In this document: piece by piece, positions 33,991 through 42,728 of the stretch | How positions within the stretch are numbered: the stretch's first letter is position 1 | Layout of the letters: the number at the start of each line of letters is the position of its first letter | Assembly: GCA_013298695.1 (NCBI GenBank) | Contig: JAAFIS010000001.1 | Coordinates: forward strand, 186,001-250,000 | Length of the DNA stretch: 64,000 nucleotides | Direction of reading: 5' to 3' | Origin: Betaproteobacteria bacterium | GTDB taxonomy: Bacteria > Pseudomonadota > Gammaproteobacteria > Burkholderiales > Casimicrobiaceae | Translations under genes and position numbers: made by a program | Notes under the pieces: model-generated | Told to the model about the DNA's origin: nothing | Seen by the model: the letters and a program-made list of their open reading frames with translations, nothing else | The model's database searches: none

Positions 33991-35067
33991 ATGGAGAGAA
34001 TTGACTTAGCGCCTGCGTCGGAAGATGCGCGTTTAGACGCTGCGGTAGCTTGGCTCGCCGCGACGAATGCACGCGACTGGACCACGATTGCTCCGGCGTC
34101 AGAAGATGCGAGTTTTCGACGCTACTTTCGCGTGACCGATGCATCTGGGCTCTCGGCGATCGTGATGGACGCGCCGCCATCGCTTGAAAACACACAGCCG
34201 TTTGTCAACGCTTTGGAGCTACTCGCGAGCGGCAACGTGGTTGTGCCAAAGCTCATGGCAAACGATGCCGAACAGGGGTTTCTGCTGCTGCAGGATCTCG
34301 GGCGCGTGACGTACCTCCACGCGTTTCATGCGTTTGAACAGACGTCGTCTGCTGGCGACCCAACTGCAGTGGACGCGCTCATGCAAGACGCGATCACCAT
34401 GCTCGTACGCCTGCAGAAGATTGATCCCGCGGGTGCAAAAACCAAAATCCAGAACTACGATGGGGCAATTCTTCGCAGAGAAATTGATCTATTTCCAACC
34501 TGGTATCTTGATCGACATTTGGGGATCGAGCTCAGCGCCTCAGAAGCCAGTGGACTCGAACGCGTTTACGCAACACTGATTGCAAGCGCACTGTCGCAGC
34601 CGACCGTGCTTTGCCACCGCGATTACATGCCGCGAAACTTGATGGTGAACGCCATCCGCGAGCAGAATCCTGGGGTGATTGATTTTCAAGACGCGGCGAT
34701 TGGTCCAATCAGCTACGACATCGCTTCGCTCATGCGAGACGCTTTTGTGTCTTGGGATGAAGCGCGTGTTATCGACTGGACGGCGCGCTACTGGGACCAA
34801 GCGCGCAAAGCTCGCCTACCGGTGCGCGCCGATTTCTCAGAGTTTTATCGTGAGGTTGAATGGATGGGACTGCAGCGACATTTGAAAATCCTCGGCATTT
34901 TTGCGCGCATTAATTATCGTGACGGAAAACCTAAATATTTAGGGGACGCGCCACGATTTGTTGCGTATGTCCGCGCAGCGGCTTCGCGCTACGAGGTGTT
35001 CGCGCCACTGCTGCGTCTGTTTGATCGCATCGAGCAGCGTGAGCGCGCCGTTGGCTACACGTTTTAA
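33991..35067 (+). CDS. amgK: AmgK, N-acetylmuramate/N-acetylglucosamine anomeric kinase
   Basis: This 358-residue aminoglycoside-phosphotransferase-fold enzyme phosphorylates the anomeric hydroxyl of MurNAc or GlcNAc during cell-wall recycling. Catalytic motifs are LCHRDYMPRNLMV (HxDxxxxN) and the Mg-binding VIDFQDAAIGP. It sits 18 bp before murU and is divergent from lptD-surA, the classical arrangement in Pseudomonas and betaproteobacteria. The pathway bypasses de novo UDP-MurNAc synthesis and confers intrinsic fosfomycin tolerance in pseudomonads. Confidence 0.94.
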   Translation: MERIDLAPASEDARLDAAVAWLAATNARDWTTIAPASEDASFRRYFRVTDASGLSAIVMDAPPSLENTQPFVNALELLASGNVVVPKLMANDAEQGFLLLQDLGRVTYLHAFHAFEQTSSAGDPTAVDALMQDAITMLVRLQKIDPAGAKTKIQNYDGAILRREIDLFPTWYLDRHLGIELSASEASGLERVYATLIASALSQPTVLCHRDYMPRNLMVNAIREQNPGVIDFQDAAIGPISYDIASLMRDAFVSWDEARVIDWTARYWDQARKARLPVRADFSEFYREVEWMGLQRHLKILGIFARINYRDGKPKYLGDAPRFVAYVRAAASRYEVFAPLLRLFDRIEQRERAVGYTF

Positions 35068-35085
35068 GCTGCGTCAGGCGGGCGT

Positions 35086-35778
35086 ATGACGATCAATGTG
35101 TGCGCGATGATTCTTGCTGCGGGGCGGGGCGAGCGGATGCGTCCGCTCACCGATCAAACACCGAAACCACTGATCGAAATTCGCGGAAAACCGCTTATCG
35201 TGCATCACATCGAAAAGCTTGTGGCTATCGGCGTCGAACGTATTGTGATTAACGTGTCGTATCGCGCGGAGCAAATCCAAGCGACGCTCGGCGATGGCAG
35301 CCGATTCGGGTGCGAGCTCTGTTACTCAGTTGAAGACACGCCATTGGAGACGGGCGGCGGCGTCGCAAGAGCTTCAGCTTACTTTGATAAACCTCAATTT
35401 ATATTGGCGAGCGCGGATGTTTATTGCGAATATGACTTTCAACGATTTCTTGTGTATCGCCCAATAGAAGCTAACGGTACGAAGAATTCTCGCAACGCAC
35501 ATTTCGTGATGGTCCATCCAATTTCTGGGCAGCCTGGCGGCGAGTTTGCAATCGATGAAAATGGCCGCTTAAACCGTGGGCATCCGCGCCTCACGCTGGC
35601 CAACATCGGAATTATCAAAACATCTGCAGTACAACACTGGCCGCGCGGTGAACGATTCCCGCTGCTACCGTTCTATAGCGAATGGGTGGCGGCAGGACAG
35701 GTAACAGGCGAGCGATATGACGGGTTGTGGTGCAACGTAACAACACCCGACGACGTCCTATTTTTGAATCAAAACTAG
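35086..35778 (+). CDS. murU: MurU, N-acetylmuramate alpha-1-phosphate uridylyltransferase
   Basis: This 230-residue nucleotidyltransferase makes UDP-MurNAc from MurNAc-1-phosphate, the step after AmgK. The sugar-nucleotidyltransferase signature AMILAAGRGERMRPLTDQTPKPLIEI contains the GxGxRxxPxT-K loop. Further motifs are ETGGGVARA and LASADVYCEYDF. A region around residues 125-135 (YRPIEANGTKNSR) appears to be an insertion relative to the Pseudomonas enzyme and coincides with the right half of a paired-palindrome element. Its stop is separated by one base from the next start. Confidence 0.94.
   Translation: MTINVCAMILAAGRGERMRPLTDQTPKPLIEIRGKPLIVHHIEKLVAIGVERIVINVSYRAEQIQATLGDGSRFGCELCYSVEDTPLETGGGVARASAYFDKPQFILASADVYCEYDFQRFLVYRPIEANGTKNSRNAHFVMVHPISGQPGGEFAIDENGRLNRGHPRLTLANIGIIKTSAVQHWPRGERFPLLPFYSEWVAAGQVTGERYDGLWCNVTTPDDVLFLNQN
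35391..35475. repeat. Paired-palindrome element, copy 13 (inside murU)
   Basis: The left box CCTCAATTTATATTGGC ends at 35408, the right box GCCCAATAGAAGCTAAC starts at 35459, and the inner spacing is exactly 50. The central motif is weak (ATGACT). The reading frame is open throughout (residues 102-130 of MurU). The left half encodes a family-conserved peptide, so this copy could be partly coincidental. Confidence 0.45.
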
Positions 35779-35779
35779 A

Positions 35780-37855
35780 GTGAATGCAGTGAAAAACCCT
35801 TTGTTAAATTTTGATGGTTTGCCCGATTACGCAGCGATCAAGCCTGAGCACGTCGGCCCCGCAATAGAGACGTTGATCCAATCCGCGAGTGCCGCAGTCG
35901 CGCATGCTGAAAAAACGGAGTCCGTGAGCTGGGAAACGCTGGTTGAGCCACTGCAAGATGCCACCGAAAAGCTGAGTCGCGCTTGGGGCGCCGTTGCGCA
36001 CATGAATGCCGTGGTGAGTACACCCGAGCTTCGCGAGGCGCACAATGCCGCCGAGCCGAAAGTCACGCAGTTTTGGACCTCGCTCGGACTCAACCGCGCG
36101 CTCTACGAACGCTACAAAACGCTATCCGAACATTCAGCGGTGTTGCTCGACGAACAACGCGCGTTGTTGCGGCACGAAGTTCGTGATTTTGAATTGAGTG
36201 GTGTGGCGCTGGAAGGCGAAGCGCGCGACCGCTACGCAGCCATTCAAGAAACGCTTGCCGCGCTGGCTACGAAGTTTGAAGATCACGTGCTCGACGCCAC
36301 CAACGCCTTCACCCTCGACGTGCATGCTGCTGAGCTCGACGGCGTGCCGAGCGACGTTCTGCAAACCGCGACGGAAAAAGCAAAGGCCGCCGGTCTCGGC
36401 GAGGGGATGGCGCGACTGACGTTGCATGCACCGTGTTATCTGCCGGTGTTGCAGTACGCAAAATCGCGAACGTTGCGAGAGACGATTTATCGCGCCTATG
36501 CAACTAAGGCAAGTGAACTAGGTGACGCAAGTTTCGACAATTCAGAAATCATTGAGCAGGTGATGGCGCTACGTCACGAAGAGGCAAAACTGCTGGGTTT
36601 CGAATCGTTCGCGGCGCTTTCGCTGGTAACAAAAATGGCCGATTCGCCAAAACAAGTGATTGACTTCATTCGCGACATGGCGCACCGGGCTAAACCCTTC
36701 GCGCAGCGTGACTTGCGAGAGCTACGCGAGTTTGCGGGCGTTGAGCTGCAGATCGAAGATTTGCAAGCGTGGGATGCGATGTATGCATCCGAAAAACTAC
36801 GCGAAAAACGCTACGCATTTAGCGACGAAGAGGTGCGCCAATATTTTCCAGAGGATCGGGTGCTCGCCGGCTTGTTTCGCGTTGTCGAAACCATCTACTC
36901 CGTTCGTATCGTTGAAGGCAAAGCGAGCGCCTGGCATCCAGACGTGCGCTATTTTGAGGTTCTGAGCCAAAGCGCTGATTCGCAAACTAATAGCAAACGG
37001 ATCGGCGAATTTTTCCTTGATCTCTATGCGCGTGAAGGCAAGCGTCCCGGCGCTTGGGCCGACACCGCGCGAGCGCGCCGTGTGGTTGCCGGACGCGTGC
37101 AAACGCCAGTTGCGTACATGACGTGTAATTTCCCATCGCCCGTTGGCGGGAAAGCGGCACTGTTTTCACATGACGACGTGATCACCATGTTCCATGAGTT
37201 TGGACATGGCCTGCATCTGCTGCTAACTGCCGTTGGCACGTTAGGTGTGTCTGGCTTCGGGCATGTTGAATGGGATGCGGTCGAGTTACCGAGCCAGTTC
37301 ATGGAAAACTACTGTTGGGAGTGGGACGTGCTTGCTCATATGACGCAGCATGTCGATACCGGCGAAGCGCTCCCGCGCGCACTATTTGAGAAGATGATCG
37401 CCGCGAAAAACTTCCAGTCTGGAATGGCGGCAGTGCGGCAAATGGAATTTGCGCTGTTTGACATGCGGCTTCATACCGAGCAGCTCACCGTCAACCGCCA
37501 AGAATTGCTGCGCGTTTTACGGGAAGTTCGAAACGAAGTTACCGTGTTGCATCCGCCGGAATACAACCGAATGCCGTGGTCGTTCGCTCACATTTTTGCG
37601 GGCGGTTACGCAGCAGGCTATTACAGCTACAAGTGGGCGGAAGTGCTGTCAGCAGACGCGTTTAGTCGATTCGAGGAAGAAGGCGTGTTTTCGCCCACTG
37701 CGGGCGCAGCGTTCCGGCAAGAGGTGCTCGGTCGCGGCGGGAGTCGCGATGCGATGACAAATTTCGTCGCTTTTCGTGGCCGACCCCCTTCCGTTGACGC
37801 GCTTTTGCGGCACAATGGGATGGTTTCAGAGGCGACGCGCAGCGCTGCAACCTAG
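35780..37855 (+). CDS. prlC: Oligopeptidase A (M3 metallopeptidase)
   Basis: This 691-residue cytosolic zinc peptidase degrades small peptides, including cleaved signal peptides. The zinc motif is HEFGHGLH, with the second-sphere EWDAVELPSQFMENYCWE and the C-terminal FAHIFAGGYAAGYYSYKWAEVLSADAF segment, all diagnostic of M3A oligopeptidase A. It starts with GTG 35780, one base after the murU stop; a second GTG at 35789 is possible. It probably reads through from amgK-murU. Confidence 0.95.
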   Translation: MNAVKNPLLNFDGLPDYAAIKPEHVGPAIETLIQSASAAVAHAEKTESVSWETLVEPLQDATEKLSRAWGAVAHMNAVVSTPELREAHNAAEPKVTQFWTSLGLNRALYERYKTLSEHSAVLLDEQRALLRHEVRDFELSGVALEGEARDRYAAIQETLAALATKFEDHVLDATNAFTLDVHAAELDGVPSDVLQTATEKAKAAGLGEGMARLTLHAPCYLPVLQYAKSRTLRETIYRAYATKASELGDASFDNSEIIEQVMALRHEEAKLLGFESFAALSLVTKMADSPKQVIDFIRDMAHRAKPFAQRDLRELREFAGVELQIEDLQAWDAMYASEKLREKRYAFSDEEVRQYFPEDRVLAGLFRVVETIYSVRIVEGKASAWHPDVRYFEVLSQSADSQTNSKRIGEFFLDLYAREGKRPGAWADTARARRVVAGRVQTPVAYMTCNFPSPVGGKAALFSHDDVITMFHEFGHGLHLLLTAVGTLGVSGFGHVEWDAVELPSQFMENYCWEWDVLAHMTQHVDTGEALPRALFEKMIAAKNFQSGMAAVRQMEFALFDMRLHTEQLTVNRQELLRVLREVRNEVTVLHPPEYNRMPWSFAHIFAGGYAAGYYSYKWAEVLSADAFSRFEEEGVFSPTAGAAFRQEVLGRGGSRDAMTNFVAFRGRPPSVDALLRHNGMVSEATRSAAT

Positions 37856-37883
37856 TCTGAAACTGTTATTGGGAGAAATCGTA

Positions 37884-38447
37884 ATGAGTGTTCAAAAAAT
37901 CGCCTTGGCGATCGGGCTTGCAGTTGTTTCAGCCGCAGTGTGCGCACAGGCCGTATACCGCTGGACAGACGCCAATGGTCGCGTGATCTATTCGGATCAG
38001 CCGCCGCCGCCCGGAGCAAAAGACGCATCGGAGCGCAACGTCAAAGGCAATTCGATACAGAACAACGAAGCCTCGCTCGCTGCCGCCGACGCTCAGAAAA
38101 AATCGCCCGTCACGCTTTATGTCAGCGAGTGCGGTGAGAGTTGCGACCAAGCCAAAGGCTACTTGAACAAGCGCGGAATTCCGCACAGCGTCATTGACCC
38201 GACGCGCAGCGCCGAGCTCAACAAAAAGTTCAAAGACGAAACCGGCGGTTCGGTCGTGCCAGTGCTCAAAATTGGCGAGCGGCGACTCTCAGGCTGGAGC
38301 GAATCGAATTGGGCATCCGCGTTAGACACCGCGGGCTACCCCAAAACGCCACCGTTTGCCAAGCCAAAACCGCTTGAAGATCTAACCGGAACTGAAGCTG
38401 GGAAAAAAGATGCGGCCAAAAAGGACGCACCGAAAGCAAATTCCTAA
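37884..38447 (+). CDS. Periplasmic DUF4124 / glutaredoxin-like protein
   Basis: This 187-residue exported protein starts at ATG 37884 (GGGAGA ribosome site; signal peptide ending VCAQA). Residues about 22-60 form a DUF4124 domain (YRWTDANGRVIYSDQPPPPGAKD). Residues about 75-150 form a thioredoxin-fold domain like glutaredoxin (VTLYVSECGESCDQAKGYLNKRGIPH, GGSVVPVLKIGERRLSGWSE). The cysteines are spaced CxxxC instead of the usual CxxC, so redox activity is uncertain. The tail is Lys/Asp/Ala-rich. An intrinsic terminator follows. Function is unknown; similar fusions are common in betaproteobacteria. Confidence 0.85.
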   Translation: MSVQKIALAIGLAVVSAAVCAQAVYRWTDANGRVIYSDQPPPPGAKDASERNVKGNSIQNNEASLAAADAQKKSPVTLYVSECGESCDQAKGYLNKRGIPHSVIDPTRSAELNKKFKDETGGSVVPVLKIGERRLSGWSESNWASALDTAGYPKTPPFAKPKPLEDLTGTEAGKKDAAKKDAPKANS

Positions 38448-38473
38448 TCGGCAGCCTACTTGCATCTCAAAAC

Positions 38474-38500
38474 AAACGCGAGCTGAGTCTCGCGTTTTTT
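38474..38500 (+). terminator. Intrinsic terminator before xth
   Basis: AAACGCGAG (38474-38482) pairs with CTCGCGTTT (38489-38497) and runs into TTTTTT. It ends the glutaredoxin-like gene transcript and makes xth a separate unit. Confidence 0.88.
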
Positions 38501-38525
38501 GTTTCTCTTTTCTCGACATCAGGCC

Positions 38526-39302
38526 ATGAAAATCACCACTTGGAACGTCAACTCGCTGACCGCTCGACTCACTCGCGCTGAAAATTGGCTGCGCGCTAAT
38601 CCCGTCGATGTTCTTTGTCTACAAGAGCTAAAAATGGAGACTGAAAAGTTTCCGCACGACACTTTCGCGGCGCTTGGATACCGAGCGGAAGTCTCGGGTC
38701 AGAAAACGTACAACGGCGTAGCGATCATCAGCAAACAAGAGCTTGGCGCGCCCACTGACATAGTTCACGCGATCCCGAATTTTGAGGACGAACAACGCCG
38801 AGTGCTTGCGGCAACCATTAGCGACACCCGGGTCATTTGTCTCTACGTGGTGAACGGACAAAGTGTGGACTCCGATAAATTTCAGTACAAACTTCGCTGG
38901 TTGGACGCATGCACCAAATGGTTAACGGAAGAGCGCGCGCGCCACGGAAAGTTGGTCGTAGTCGGTGATTTCAACATCGCACCCGCAGACGCCGATGTAC
39001 ATGATCCAAAAGCCTGGGAAGGCCAGGTGCTTTGCACCGATCAGGAACGGGCGTGTTTCCAGCAGTGGATCAGCTTAGGGTTGGTCGATACCTTCCGCAA
39101 ATTCGATCAGCCCGCAAAGACGTTTAGCTGGTGGGACTACCGCATGCTTGGTTTTCAGAAGAACAAAGGACTGCGCATCGACCACATTCTCGCGTCAACT
39201 GAGCTTGCCGAAAAATGTACTGAATGCGTCATTGATCGCAACGAACGCAAAGGCGAGAAGCCCTCTGATCATGCGCCGGTGACGGCGCATTTTGAGCTTT
39301 AG
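38526..39302 (+). CDS. xth: Exodeoxyribonuclease III
   Basis: This 258-residue Mg-dependent endonuclease/exonuclease/phosphatase-fold enzyme cuts at abasic sites in base-excision repair. ATG 38526 is chosen because the upstream in-frame start lies within the preceding terminator. Motifs: ITTWNVNSLTARL, CLQELKMETEKFP (metal Glu), VVVGDFNIAPADADVHDP, KGLRIDHILAS and EKPSDHAPVTAHFEL. Length is that of the shorter bacterial XthA type. Confidence 0.95.
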   Translation: MKITTWNVNSLTARLTRAENWLRANPVDVLCLQELKMETEKFPHDTFAALGYRAEVSGQKTYNGVAIISKQELGAPTDIVHAIPNFEDEQRRVLAATISDTRVICLYVVNGQSVDSDKFQYKLRWLDACTKWLTEERARHGKLVVVGDFNIAPADADVHDPKAWEGQVLCTDQERACFQQWISLGLVDTFRKFDQPAKTFSWWDYRMLGFQKNKGLRIDHILASTELAEKCTECVIDRNERKGEKPSDHAPVTAHFEL

Positions 39303-39371
39303 TCGCGTTCGCTTGTCAGCACGTAACGCTGGCTTCGCGCTATTTGCAAAAAGCGAGAAACGTGGCGATCG

Positions 39372-40019
39372 TTAGTCCTTGCGCTGGATACGGCTGCGAG
39401 CCGCACCGAACATCAGGAGCGCTAACAAAGCTGAGGCAGCAACCGGCATGACAGGCACTGACTGATTCGCAGTAAGCCCCGCGGTGCCGATAACCTCAAA
39501 TTTCAGGTCGGCAGTGTCAGTGCCATCCCAGCTCCCGGTCACGTTGTCGCCGTACGCTGAGAGCGGCGGCATCGTTGCGCCTTGCGTGCTGGGATCGACT
39601 ACGACGGAATTTGTGAAGGTGTACGCGACTTCGGAGTCGTCGATAATATCTACGACCATCCAATAGGTTGTGTTCGGCAACAATGTCGCGGAACCCGTGT
39701 AGGTGATTGTCCCAACAGTCGTTACGGCTGGATTGGTAAAAAACGTGCCCACTTGTGTGGTGCTCGGTATGCCGCCGTTATCGGTATAAAAACCGACGCG
39801 ATTTACACCCGGCGTAGAACCCAAACCCGCCCAAACGACGCGCACCGCAGTCACGTTCATTGATACAGCACCGGTTCGCACTTGATCTGCCGAATCAGGA
39901 GCGCCACCGTAATCTCCGTCGGTAACGCTGCCAAGGTTAGAGATGAGCGCCTGCGCTCCCGCGACCGACATCATCAAGCCAAGAACGGCCGCAGTAACGA
40001 ATCGAAACAGTGTTTTCAT
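39372..40019 (-). CDS. Secreted protein with C-terminal membrane-anchor sorting signal
   Basis: This 215-residue protein has an N-terminal signal peptide (ending SVAGAQA), a beta-rich body with many Thr/Gly/Val (choice-of-anchor-R-like, with GVNRVGFYTDNGGIPSTTQVGTFF) and a C-terminal tripartite tail: a short PVMP motif, a hydrophobic helix (VAASALLALLMFGAA) and a basic end RSRIQRKD. This arrangement matches IPTL/PEP-CTERM-type sorting signals processed by exosortase-like or rhombosortase-like enzymes. It is monocistronic and the function is unknown. Confidence 0.7.
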   Translation of the reverse strand: MKTLFRFVTAAVLGLMMSVAGAQALISNLGSVTDGDYGGAPDSADQVRTGAVSMNVTAVRVVWAGLGSTPGVNRVGFYTDNGGIPSTTQVGTFFTNPAVTTVGTITYTGSATLLPNTTYWMVVDIIDDSEVAYTFTNSVVVDPSTQGATMPPLSAYGDNVTGSWDGTDTADLKFEVIGTAGLTANQSVPVMPVAASALLALLMFGAARSRIQRKD

Positions 40020-40282
40020 GGTGAACCCCTCAGTAAAACTCGTATGAACGTTAGTAGGATCAGATGAGTCTTGTCAAGGAGAACGCGGCACGTCGTTGCT
40101 CTGCGCCGCCGCCTGTTGCACTCGCGACCTAATGCGGTGCTGCAACGTGCGCCTCTATTTGGTAAAGGTCTTGGCGAAGTCTGCACTTGTAAACCGAGTT
40201 TCAGCGAGCGTGTTTTGTTTTCACGACTAAGCTGCGGTGCATCGAATCTCGTGAGGCGACCGAAGCGGTGTCGGGCGATACC

Positions 40283-41278
40283 CTACGATTTGACGATCGT
40301 CACTTGCGCCTCTATGCCACATTTTTCCGTGCTCGTCGGGTGAAAATCTTTCGTTGTTTCGATCTGAATCGTTGCATGATCGATGGCGAATTTTTCGTGC
40401 AATTCGTGGCTTAGCGCTGCGAGCCAAGCATCACCCGGGTGGCCCCGCGGACACACGACGTGAGCGGTCAGCGCAACCGCTTCGGTAGACAGTGCCCAGA
40501 CGTGCAAATCATGCACTTCTGCAACTTCTGGCTTCTGCGTCATGTGCGACAGCAGCGCCGGTACGTTGATGTGCGCGGGAACGCCGTCCAACGATAGACG
40601 CAACGATTGCCGAAGCAAACCGAACGTTCCCCAGGCGATAACTGCTGCAATGACGATTGACGTCGCCGGATCAAGCCAGAACCACCCGGTCGCTGCGATG
40701 ATGATCGCGCTGACCACGACGCCGAACGACACCAAAGCATCGGCCGCCATGTGCAGATAAGCGCCGCGCACGTTGAGATCGGTTTGCGAACCTCGCATAA
40801 AAAGCCACGCGGTGAACCCGTTAACCGCGATGCCGATTGAGGCGATGATGATTACCGGCGTTGTTGACACCGGGTGCGGTGCGGCGAATCGGTGGAGCGC
40901 TTCCCAAACGATAATGCCGACCGCTACCAAAAGGAGCGCGGCGTTTGCCAGCGCCGCGAGGATCGAGCTTCTTCCGAGGCCATACGAATGCGTCTCGGTG
41001 GGCGCGCGCCGCGACAGCCAAACTGCGCCCCAAGCAAGGAGTAAACCGAGAACGTCAGAAAGGTTGTGCCCGGCATCGGCGATGAGCGCAAGCGAACCCA
41101 GCCAAAGGCCCGCGACCGCTTCGGCAACGCAGTACAGCAGGTTGAGCGACACGCCGACGGCAAAAGCGCGATCATAGGATGCTGGCGCATGAGAATGACC
41201 GGGCACGTGCGCGTGCTGATCTGCTCCCGTCGCAGTGGCTGCGCGTTCAGTGTGGTGGTGCGTGTGATGACCTTGCAT
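40283..41278 (-). CDS. Cation diffusion facilitator metal exporter (CzcD/ZitB-like)
   Basis: This 331-residue inner-membrane antiporter exports Zn2+, Co2+ or Cd2+ for protons. ATG 41278 is preferred over TTG 41296. A His-rich N-terminus (QGHHTHHH, VPGHSHAP) precedes six predicted helices. The metal site residues are in ADAGHNLSDVLG (helix 2) and HMAADALVSFG (helix 5), a HxxxD pair typical of zinc CDFs. A cytosolic ferredoxin-like domain follows (EVAEVHDLHVWALSTEAVALTAHVV). It is divergent from dadA. Confidence 0.93.
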   Translation of the reverse strand: MQGHHTHHHTERAATATGADQHAHVPGHSHAPASYDRAFAVGVSLNLLYCVAEAVAGLWLGSLALIADAGHNLSDVLGLLLAWGAVWLSRRAPTETHSYGLGRSSILAALANAALLLVAVGIIVWEALHRFAAPHPVSTTPVIIIASIGIAVNGFTAWLFMRGSQTDLNVRGAYLHMAADALVSFGVVVSAIIIAATGWFWLDPATSIVIAAVIAWGTFGLLRQSLRLSLDGVPAHINVPALLSHMTQKPEVAEVHDLHVWALSTEAVALTAHVVCPRGHPGDAWLAALSHELHEKFAIDHATIQIETTKDFHPTSTEKCGIEAQVTIVKS

Positions 41279-41348
41279 CTGCACATTCTCGCGCAAACCA
41301 ACCCGCGTTGTCGCTCCTTCAGGGTGAGTAACGCGCTATTCTCACGGC

Positions 41349-42608
41349 ATGAAGGTAACGGTACTCGGTGCGGGACTCATTGGTGTTGCGACTGCCTACT
41401 ATTTGTGGCGCGACGGGTATGACGTCGAGGTGCTCGAACGCAATGACGATGCGGCATGTGAAACAAGCTATGCGAATGCAGGTTTAGTTTCAGCGTCACG
41501 CGCCTTGCCGTGGCCAACTCCGAGTGCGCACAGAACGATTTGGCGCGCACTGACGGACATCAACGCGTCGATGCGCATCATCAAACCACTTGATCCTCGG
41601 TTGTGGAAATGGGGCGGAGAGTTTCTCTCCTACGCCACTGAATCGGAATTCGAACGCTTGGCGCGTGCAAAGCTCGCGTTCGCGAAGTTTTGCCAAGACC
41701 AATTGCAGGCAACACTTGCGCAAACGGGTGTTGAGTGTGGCTATCGGCAAAACGGATTGCTCTACGTGTGCAAAAGTATCGCGGCCTTTGAAGCGGCGCG
41801 AGCAAGGGCAAAACTAGTTGCGAGCCACGGCTACGAGGTGCGCATGCTCTCACGCGCAGAGGCAATCGCGCTTGAGCCATCGCTGAGAAACAGTGATTTC
41901 GTGGGCGCGAGTTTCGCTGTATCCGATGCGCAGGGCGATTCACGCGCCTTCACGCGCGCTCTTGTGCGTTACTTGCAAGCGCGCGGTGTGAAATTTCGTT
42001 TTGGCGTTCAGATTGATGCCGCGCTCTCCGTAGTTGATCGCGGCTACACGATCTACGCGAACAGCGAAGAGCAACACGCTGACAAATTCGTTGTCGCACT
42101 CGGGCCGCGCAGTTATCACTTTGCGAAGCAAATGAGTTTGAAGCTGCCGCTGTATCCGGTGAAGGGTTTCTCGCTCACCGTGCCGATCAAAGATCGTTCG
42201 CGCGCACCGACGCGCGGTGGCATTTGCGAAGATACGCTCGTTGCTTATTGCCCGCTAGGCGACACCATGCGGCTCACCACCGGCGCGCATTTTGCAGGCG
42301 ACGATACGACGTTTACCGACCACGATTTCATCGCGCATCATGAGAGTTTCGAATCGCTCTTTCCCGGCGCGCTCGACTGGAGTGATGAATCGAAGATCGA
42401 GAGATGGGCGTGCTTGCGACCCATGACGCCGTCGTCGCTGCCCATCATCACAACGACCGTTGACCGATTCGGCGACGGCACGCTCATTTGGAATTGCGGC
42501 CACGGCCACATCGGCTGGACGATGTGCTGCGGGTCTGGAAAAGTTGCCGCGGATTTAGTCGCTGAACGTTCGCCCGAGTTCGCACTCAATCAACTTCAGA
42601 AAGCGTAA
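41349..42608 (+). CDS. dadA: D-amino acid dehydrogenase, small subunit type
   Basis: This 419-residue FAD enzyme of the inner membrane deaminates D-amino acids such as D-Ala and passes electrons to quinone. The dinucleotide-binding motif is VLGAGLIGVATAYYLWRDG near the N-terminus with VEVLERND. Substrate-domain segments GYRQNGLLYVC and YPVKGFSLTVPI, and the C-terminal WACLRPMTPSSLPII and GHGHIGWTMCCGSGKVAADL are all DadA-like. No alr/dadX racemase is adjacent. Confidence 0.93.
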   Translation: MKVTVLGAGLIGVATAYYLWRDGYDVEVLERNDDAACETSYANAGLVSASRALPWPTPSAHRTIWRALTDINASMRIIKPLDPRLWKWGGEFLSYATESEFERLARAKLAFAKFCQDQLQATLAQTGVECGYRQNGLLYVCKSIAAFEAARARAKLVASHGYEVRMLSRAEAIALEPSLRNSDFVGASFAVSDAQGDSRAFTRALVRYLQARGVKFRFGVQIDAALSVVDRGYTIYANSEEQHADKFVVALGPRSYHFAKQMSLKLPLYPVKGFSLTVPIKDRSRAPTRGGICEDTLVAYCPLGDTMRLTTGAHFAGDDTTFTDHDFIAHHESFESLFPGALDWSDESKIERWACLRPMTPSSLPIITTTVDRFGDGTLIWNCGHGHIGWTMCCGSGKVAADLVAERSPEFALNQLQKA

Positions 42609-42623
42609 TAGCTTTGTAATCTC

Positions 42624-42708
42624 CAGCCCAATAAATACGGGCGATAGCTATATTTTATGTTGATTTCGAAAATATGTGCGAATTACGCTTTCGCCCAATT
42701 TTGCGGGA
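42624..42708. repeat. Paired-palindrome element, copy 8
   Basis: The left box GCCCAATAAATACGGGC ends at 42642, the right box starts with GCCC at 42693, and the inner spacing is 50. TTCGAA lies exactly at the centre (42665-42670). It fills most of the gap between two convergent genes. Confidence 0.8.
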
Positions 42709-42728
42709 AGACTAGGACAAAAGCCAAA

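Noticed and set aside
40151-40163. GCCTCTATTTGG resembling a left box
   Set aside because: No GCCC at the required distance downstream and no GGGC upstream.
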